Assembly (NCBI GenBank): GCA_903828785.1
Contig: CAIKNP010000027.1
Span: 1-64,000 of the forward strand
From: an uncultured Actinomycetes bacterium
Lineage (GTDB): Bacteria > Actinomycetota > Acidimicrobiia > Acidimicrobiales > RAAP-2
Length of the DNA stretch: 64,000 bases
Direction of reading: 5' to 3'
Shown here in pieces: positions 59,284 through 64,000 of this stretch; position 1 is the stretch's first letter, and the number at the start of each line of letters is the position of its first letter. Under the pieces are notes generated by a model. The model made no database searches, was not told the DNA's origin, and saw nothing but the letters and a program-made list of their open reading frames with translations. A program made the translations under genes and the position numbers.

Positions 59284-62160
59284 TTAGACCAGGGTGGCCT
59301 TGAGTAGTGCGGCCAGCGTCGTGCTTGGCACTCCAGCCAGTTGGTCACTTTGCAGTTGACAACTAAAGCCATCAAGCACCACTGGTCCTCGAATCGCCGA
59401 CGACTGCATCGCGGGGACGAATCTATCGGCGGCGATCTGCCGAGAAAGTTCATCGTGATCGCGCTCGTAGCCAAATGAACCGGCCAGTCCGCAACAGCCC
59501 ACGTCGAGAGTCGTAACCTCGTAGCCCGCGCGACGAAGAATTTCGGCGTCAGCCGATGCCCCCCCGGTAGCGCGTTGGTGGCAATGCGGATGAATTGCCA
59601 CGGGCCCACGGTCACTCACCCGATCCGCTTGCCAGTTTCGCGCGAGGAGGTACTCGGCGAGCGAATGTGACAACGCCGCGAGCTTCAGCGAACGAGGGTC
59701 CTCCGGCAGCAGCTCGGGGATTTCGTCGCGGAAGGCCGCGAGGCAACTTGGTTCGGGGACCACTATCGCTATCCCCCCATCGACGTAGGGCTGAAGTACG
59801 TCAAGCAGTTGTTTCGCCGTGGCCTTCGCCTTGGTGAGCATGCCCGAATCGTAGAGGGTTCGGCCGCAACAGGCCCATTGCGTAGGCACCGCGACCCGCT
59901 CACCCAAAGCCTCCAACACGGCAACCGTCGCGTCACCTCGCTGGGGTGAAAAGAGGTCGGTGAAGGTATCGGGCCACACCACGACCGTGGGGAGCGCGGT
60001 GGTGGTGCGCGCTTGACGCCGCCAGGAACGTCGAGCGAAGCGGGGAGCAGGGCGCTTCGAGGTCAAACCCGCTGACTTCATCAGCGGTGCGCGCAGGGCC
60101 GACGACAAGAGTGCGTTGGTCGGTCCGGCGAGCCGACTAGCCACCCGGCCGCCCCAGGGTAAAAGTCCCAGAGCGTACGCCGAACGCGGGCGCAATCGTC
60201 CGCGGTAATACTCGTGAAGAAACTGTGACTTGTACGTTCCCATGTCGACCTGTGTCGGGCAGTCCGTGGCGCAGCCCTTGCAGGAGAGGCAGAGGTCCAA
60301 CGCTTCCTTCAACTCCTCGTTGCGCCAGGTCTCAGGCACGACTTCACCTTGAAACATTTCGGCGAAGAGTTTGGCCCGACCCCGAGTCGAGTGCTTCTCG
60401 TCCCGAGTCACCCGGTAGGAGGGACACATCACGCCGGCCTGGTCACTGCGGCACTTCCCCACGCCGACGCAGCGCTCCACCGCCTGTTGCAGCGAGCCGC
60501 CATCCTTGGCGAGGGCGTAGCCGCGAATGGTGAGATTCGACCTTTGGTGATCGGCCCCGTAGTGCAGATTGCTGTCGAGGGGGTAGGCATCGATGAGTTT
60601 GCCTGGGTTCATTTTCAGATCCGGGTCCCAAGCAGCCTTAAAAGCCCGGAAGGCTTCGAGCATTCGCGGGGAGTACATCGTCGCCAAGAGCTCTCCGCGG
60701 GCTTGCCCGTCACCGTGCTCACCCGAGATTGAGCCGCCGAGGGACACGCACAGCGCGGCGGCGCGCTCCACGTAGGAGCGGAAATCGGCGCGCCCCTGCG
60801 CAGTAGCGAAGTCAAAATTATTGCGAGTGTGCACGCAGCCTTGGCCGAAGTGGCCGTACCACGCACCGTCGTACCCGTACTCATCCCATAGCGCTCGAAT
60901 GCCCCGCAGGTAAGCACCGAGGTGGCGTGGATCAACCGCCGCATCCTCCCAGCCTTCGAAGTTCACCGCTTGGCCCGGTGGGTGCGAGGTGGCTCCGAGT
61001 CCCGATTCGCGCACCTGCCACACGCGCGCCTGGTCACGGGGCTTGCTCAACACGACCGAACTCACCTCGGGCGCCAGGGTGGCCCGCAGGCGTAAGGCCT
61101 TGCCCATTGCTTCAACCAGGCTGTCCCCACCGAACTCCACCAGGAGCCACCCACCCCCTTCGGGGAGCATGGCCAGGTTCTCGACGAACATGTTGGCGCT
61201 ACGCATCTGTTGCGTCAATCGCTCGTCGAAACCTTCGAGTCCCATGACGTCATGAGCAAGCAGCCCCGGCACGGCGTCGGCGGCGACGTAAATGTCGGCA
61301 TAACCCAGCACCACCAGCACGCGCACTTTGGGCCAGGGGGACAGGGACAAGGTCATCTCGGTCACAATGGCGCAGGTCGATTCAGACCCCACTAAAGCAC
61401 GAGCCAGGTGGACCCCCTTATCGGGGAGAAGTTGATCAAGGTTGAAGCCCGAAACTCGCCGATTCAAGCTGGGGTAGCCCGTCGCAATTTCGTCGGCGTA
61501 GGTATCACGAAGGGCCAGTAGAGCGCTAAGGACACGAGCACTTTCTGGGTTGGTGGTATCCATGTCCTCGAGGGGGCCCAGCACCACTCGTTCGTTACGG
61601 TACGTCAGGGCCACCAGTTCATCAACGTGGTCCACCGTCATCCCGGTCATGATGCCGTGGACGCCGCAAGAGTTATTGCCCACCATCCCCCCGAGCGTGC
61701 ACCAGGCGTGCGTTGCCGGGTCGGGACCAAAGGTCAAATCCATCGCTCGAGCCGCCGCGTTGAGGTCATCGAGAACCACGCCGGGTTGCACCCGAGCGGT
61801 GCGGGCCACGGGATCGAGATCAAGAATCTTGGTGAAGTGACGGCTGAGGTCCAGTACGACCGCGACGTTGCAGGCCTGACCCGCCAAGCTGGTGCCCGCG
61901 CCACGACCAAGCACCGGCGCCTGATGGCGCGCGCATACCGTCAGGGCCGAGCGCACGTCGGCTTCGTCCACGGGGCAAACCACCCCGAGGGGGATTTGGC
62001 GATAGTTCGATGAGTCGGTGGCGTAAATGGCCCGGGTCGCCGGATCGAAGAGGACCTCACCGCGGACGACGGAGCGAAGATCACGCTCGAGCGCCTGGCG
62101 GGCCGTCTCATTGAGTGATGAACGGTCCTCGCGACGAGCGACTTCGACCCCCGTCGCCAT
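59284..62160 (-). CDS. Fused FAD-linked oxidase and iron-sulfur protein (GlcD-GlcF-like)
   Basis: A 958-aa fusion. Residues about 30-560: FAD-binding PCMH and C-terminal oxidase domain (VLGRGAGTSLAGQACN, TLGGMVGNNSCGVHG, YGHFGQGCVHTRNNFD, SGEHGDGQARGELL). Residues about 600-700: two 4Fe-4S motifs (C-V-G-V-G-K-C...C, C-L-S-C-K-G-C-A-T-D-C-P). C-terminal third: two C-C-G modules (CCGRTLYDSGM, CCGLAGSFGYERD). It oxidises a 2-hydroxy acid such as D-lactate, glycolate or an aldonate and passes electrons to quinone. ATG at 62160 after AAGG; the frame to 62355 is an extension into the next gene. Confidence 0.88.
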   Translation of the reverse strand: MATGVEVARREDRSSLNETARQALERDLRSVVRGEVLFDPATRAIYATDSSNYRQIPLGVVCPVDEADVRSALTVCARHQAPVLGRGAGTSLAGQACNVAVVLDLSRHFTKILDLDPVARTARVQPGVVLDDLNAAARAMDLTFGPDPATHAWCTLGGMVGNNSCGVHGIMTGMTVDHVDELVALTYRNERVVLGPLEDMDTTNPESARVLSALLALRDTYADEIATGYPSLNRRVSGFNLDQLLPDKGVHLARALVGSESTCAIVTEMTLSLSPWPKVRVLVVLGYADIYVAADAVPGLLAHDVMGLEGFDERLTQQMRSANMFVENLAMLPEGGGWLLVEFGGDSLVEAMGKALRLRATLAPEVSSVVLSKPRDQARVWQVRESGLGATSHPPGQAVNFEGWEDAAVDPRHLGAYLRGIRALWDEYGYDGAWYGHFGQGCVHTRNNFDFATAQGRADFRSYVERAAALCVSLGGSISGEHGDGQARGELLATMYSPRMLEAFRAFKAAWDPDLKMNPGKLIDAYPLDSNLHYGADHQRSNLTIRGYALAKDGGSLQQAVERCVGVGKCRSDQAGVMCPSYRVTRDEKHSTRGRAKLFAEMFQGEVVPETWRNEELKEALDLCLSCKGCATDCPTQVDMGTYKSQFLHEYYRGRLRPRSAYALGLLPWGGRVASRLAGPTNALLSSALRAPLMKSAGLTSKRPAPRFARRSWRRQARTTTALPTVVVWPDTFTDLFSPQRGDATVAVLEALGERVAVPTQWACCGRTLYDSGMLTKAKATAKQLLDVLQPYVDGGIAIVVPEPSCLAAFRDEIPELLPEDPRSLKLAALSHSLAEYLLARNWQADRVSDRGPVAIHPHCHQRATGGASADAEILRRAGYEVTTLDVGCCGLAGSFGYERDHDELSRQIAADRFVPAMQSSAIRGPVVLDGFSCQLQSDQLAGVPSTTLAALLKATLV

Positions 62161-62164
62161 CCTT

Positions 62165-63016
62165 CTACGCCTGACCCAGAAGACTTCGTTGCTGACCGAG
62201 GCCGCTGATACGCAATGACACTTCGTCCCCAGCGCGCAAGTACGCGACGTCGTCGTGCCCGAGTGAAACACCCGCGGGCGTACCGGTGTTAATGAGGTCA
62301 CCGGGTTCCAGGACCATGTACTGACTGAGGTACCAAAGCAAATAATTGACACCAAAAATCATGTCGGCCGTGGAACCATTCTGGCGAAGCACCCCATTCA
62401 CCGAAAGACCCATGGTCAGGTTCTGGGGATCGGGCACTTCGTCGGGCGTCACCAGCCACGGACCGAGTGGGTTGAAGGTCTCACACGACTTCCCGCGATC
62501 CCACTGACTTCCGCGTTCGAGTTGCCACTCGCGTTCCGATACGTCGTGCGAAACGCAGTATCCAGCGACGTAGGCCGCGGCTTCTTCCGGCGTGGCTAGA
62601 TAGCGGGCGCGCCGCCCTATGACGACTCCGAGCTCGACCTCCCAGTCAGTCTTGAGCGATCCACGAGGTACCAAGATCTCATCGTTTGGTCCCACGATGG
62701 TGCCCGGCGACTTCATGAAGATGATTGGTTCTTTCGGGACGGGCTGCCCCGATTCCAAGGCGTGATCGGAATAGTTAAGTCCAATGCAAACAATCTTCTC
62801 GGGTTTGGCGATAGGCGCAGCGAAGCGTGTTCCTCGCGGAGCAATGTCCGTGAGGCTTCCCGCCGCCAGGAGATTACTGATTTCAGCGACCGCCTGCCGA
62901 TTCCAGAAGGCGGCGTCGACGTCACCCATCGTCGAAGGCAGATACGCGACCCGGCCGTCATCCAGGACCACCCCAGGCCGCTCGTGACCGACGTCACCAA
63001 CGCGAACTATCTTCAT
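62165..63016 (-). CDS. Fumarylacetoacetate hydrolase family protein
   Basis: A 283-aa protein with an N-terminal cap and FAH barrel: KIVCIGLNYSDHALESG, PIIFMKSPGTIVGPNDEI, DWEVELGVVIGR with metal-binding Glu, GYCVSHDVSEREWQLERGSQWDRGKSCETFNPLGPW, and GDLINTGTPAGVSLGHD. The E-W-Q-L-E-R/Q-W-x-x-G-K pattern is that of 2,4-diketo-3-deoxy-L-fuconate/rhamnonate hydrolases and ureidoglycolate-lyase-like relatives. Upstream of the oxidase gene by 4 bp. Confidence 0.87.
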   Translation of the reverse strand: MKIVRVGDVGHERPGVVLDDGRVAYLPSTMGDVDAAFWNRQAVAEISNLLAAGSLTDIAPRGTRFAAPIAKPEKIVCIGLNYSDHALESGQPVPKEPIIFMKSPGTIVGPNDEILVPRGSLKTDWEVELGVVIGRRARYLATPEEAAAYVAGYCVSHDVSEREWQLERGSQWDRGKSCETFNPLGPWLVTPDEVPDPQNLTMGLSVNGVLRQNGSTADMIFGVNYLLWYLSQYMVLEPGDLINTGTPAGVSLGHDDVAYLRAGDEVSLRISGLGQQRSLLGQA

Positions 63017-63194
63017 GATTTCACTTTCGCCATTCTCTCGCTTATCTCACTACACCATCATGGCGAACCTGGGCGCACCCAAGGTGTCGCTCCCTTCGAC
63101 AGAACGTCCACTGGAACGAAATTCATCGGCAGAATTCGTCGAGTGCTCCGGGGACCCAACTAGCGTACGGGTAGCAAAGTGAAAGAGAAGTGAC

Positions 63195-64000
63195 GTGCGA
63201 GCACTGGTGTTTACCGAAATTGACGTGGTCTCAATGATGGACGTCCCCGAGGTCATCGCTGGTGCCGGTGAAGAAATTATTTCCGTCACCCGTTCGGGAA
63301 TTTGTGGCAGTGAACTCCACGGCATCCGTCACGCCAGTTTCCGTGTTCCGCCACTGGTGATGGGACACGAGTTCGTTGGCCTCACGAGTAACGGGCGGCG
63401 AGTAGCTGTTAATCCGCTCATTACGTGTGGTACTTGTTCTGCTTGTCTTCGTGGTGAGACCCAAATTTGTCCGTCCCGGCGACTCCTCGGTGCTCACCTC
63501 GCGGGAGGATTCGCCGAGCGAGTCGCGGTGCCCTCCGTACTCGTCCACGAGATTCCCGACGAACTCGAATGGGACCGAGCCGGTTTGATTGAGCCACTCG
63601 CGAACGCGCTCCACGCTTGGCGGTTGGGTGGGTCACCGACGGGCCAGCGCGTCGCCATCATTGGGGCGGGCGCCATTGGACTCGCTTGCCTCGAAGTAGC
63701 CCGCCACTTCGGTGCGTCGTTCACCGCGGTCGCGGACCTCGCTCCCGAGCGACTCGCCGTAGCCACCGCTCTCGGGGCCGACCTCGTGACGGAGACCTTG
63801 TCGGAAACCTACGACGTCATCTTCGACGCCGTCGGTGTCGCGGCCACCAGGGCTGCCTCTATCGCCCAGCTTCGGGCGGGAGGCACGACGGTGTGGCTCG
63901 GCCTCGCGAACCCCGACGCGGGATTTGACGCGCTCGACCTCATTCGCTGGGAAAAGAACGTGCGGGGCATGTTTGCCTACAACGACAAAAGCTTTGTGGA
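63195..64000 (+). CDS. Zinc-dependent alcohol dehydrogenase (MDR), cut by the window end
   Basis: The first 268 codons of a medium-chain dehydrogenase. MRALVFTEIDVVSM starts it. Catalytic zinc: Cys in S-G-I-C-G-S-E and H-E in M-G-H-E-F-V-G. Structural zinc: C-G-T-C-S-A-C-L-R-G-E-T-Q-I-C, all four Cys intact. NAD site VAIIGAGAIGLACLEVARHFGA, with Asp after strand 2 (AVADLA). Probably oxidises a polyol or sugar (acid) of the adjacent pathway. GTG start after GAAAGAGAAG; TAGCGT about 30 bp upstream is a possible -10. Confidence 0.88.
   Translation, partial: MRALVFTEIDVVSMMDVPEVIAGAGEEIISVTRSGICGSELHGIRHASFRVPPLVMGHEFVGLTSNGRRVAVNPLITCGTCSACLRGETQICPSRRLLGAHLAGGFAERVAVPSVLVHEIPDELEWDRAGLIEPLANALHAWRLGGSPTGQRVAIIGAGAIGLACLEVARHFGASFTAVADLAPERLAVATALGADLVTETLSETYDVIFDAVGVAATRAASIAQLRAGGTTVWLGLANPDAGFDALDLIRWEKNVRGMFAYNDKSFV

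Noticed and set aside
59271-59615. Extension of the alpha/beta hydrolase to 59615
   Set aside because: It overlaps the oxidase gene by over 300 bp, while the ATG at 59270 has a strong AAGGAG.
62161-62355. Extension of the fused oxidase upstream of 62160
   Set aside because: It runs through the end of the FAH-family gene; the ATG at 62160 has AAGG upstream and begins the conserved part.

Overview
The window looks like chromosomal DNA from a GC-rich, gene-dense actinobacterium, most plausibly Acidimicrobiia. The assignment is inferred from an MptB-type mannosyltransferase, an acyl-CoA carboxylase epsilon subunit, a MarP-type membrane protease, an SRP RNA next to dnaX and frequent GTG/TTG starts. 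No rRNA gene is present to confirm it. Genes are packed tightly. Co-directional neighbours often overlap as ATGA, GTGA or TGATG. In 11 of 15 convergent pairs the two stop codons share exactly the same four bases.

Layout. 1-5.5 kb: tRNA-Met (cut by the window edge), tRNA-Thr and tRNA-Tyr, a GNAT acetyltransferase, an MptB-like mannosyltransferase, YajQ, two tandem GtrA proteins, a TesB thioesterase and a DinB-fold protein. 5.5-31.8 kb is mostly housekeeping: citrate synthase, RmuC, a PhoU-domain protein, lysC-asd, two peptidyl-prolyl isomerases, acyl-CoA carboxylase beta plus a 53-aa epsilon subunit, thiolase, SixA-like phosphatase, UppP, recR-dnaX, SRP RNA, two tRNA-Ser, MsrA, TadA, a GABA-type aminotransferase, MarP, an aldehyde dehydrogenase, and a DUF1003 / 39-aa membrane peptide / DUF3445 unit. 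31.8-37.8 kb: a surface-glycan set with UDP-sulfoquinovose synthase, GtrA, a GT2 glycosyltransferase, a DUF2079 membrane protein and a sugar-nucleotide epimerase. 37.9-41.9 kb: a secreted protein, AIM24, a two-repeat SWEET-like transporter and two NAD(P)-dependent reductases.

42-64 kb is a large sugar-acid catabolic locus. A minus-strand block running from 55.2 down to 42.95 kb encodes a NagB-like deaminase, tagaturonate epimerase (UxaE), an SDR-type fructuronate reductase, an ABC sugar importer without its ATPase, RidA, an SDR, an enolase-superfamily dehydratase, aldose epimerase, SMP-30 lactonase, a KDG-type kinase and KDPG aldolase. Divergent from it lie gluconokinase, ManD-type mannonate dehydratase and 6-phosphogluconate dehydrogenase. 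Together these make a continuous route from tagaturonate to pyruvate and glyceraldehyde-3-phosphate, with gluconate feeding in at 6-phosphogluconate. A fused glycolate/lactate-type oxidase, a fumarylacetoacetate-hydrolase-family enzyme, an alpha/beta hydrolase and a zinc alcohol dehydrogenase (cut by the window end) follow. A 15-bp palindrome in front of the importer recurs with 13 of 15 bases in front of the divergent nagB/gntK genes and is a candidate shared operator. I recognise no DNA-binding regulator anywhere in the window.

Fourteen genes have a TANNNT hexamer ending 6-8 nt before the start codon and no clear Shine-Dalgarno sequence, which suggests widespread leaderless transcription. 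I see no CRISPR array, transposase, integrase or prophage gene. No gene-free stretch exceeds about 230 bp; the longest is the nagB-gntK divergent region.
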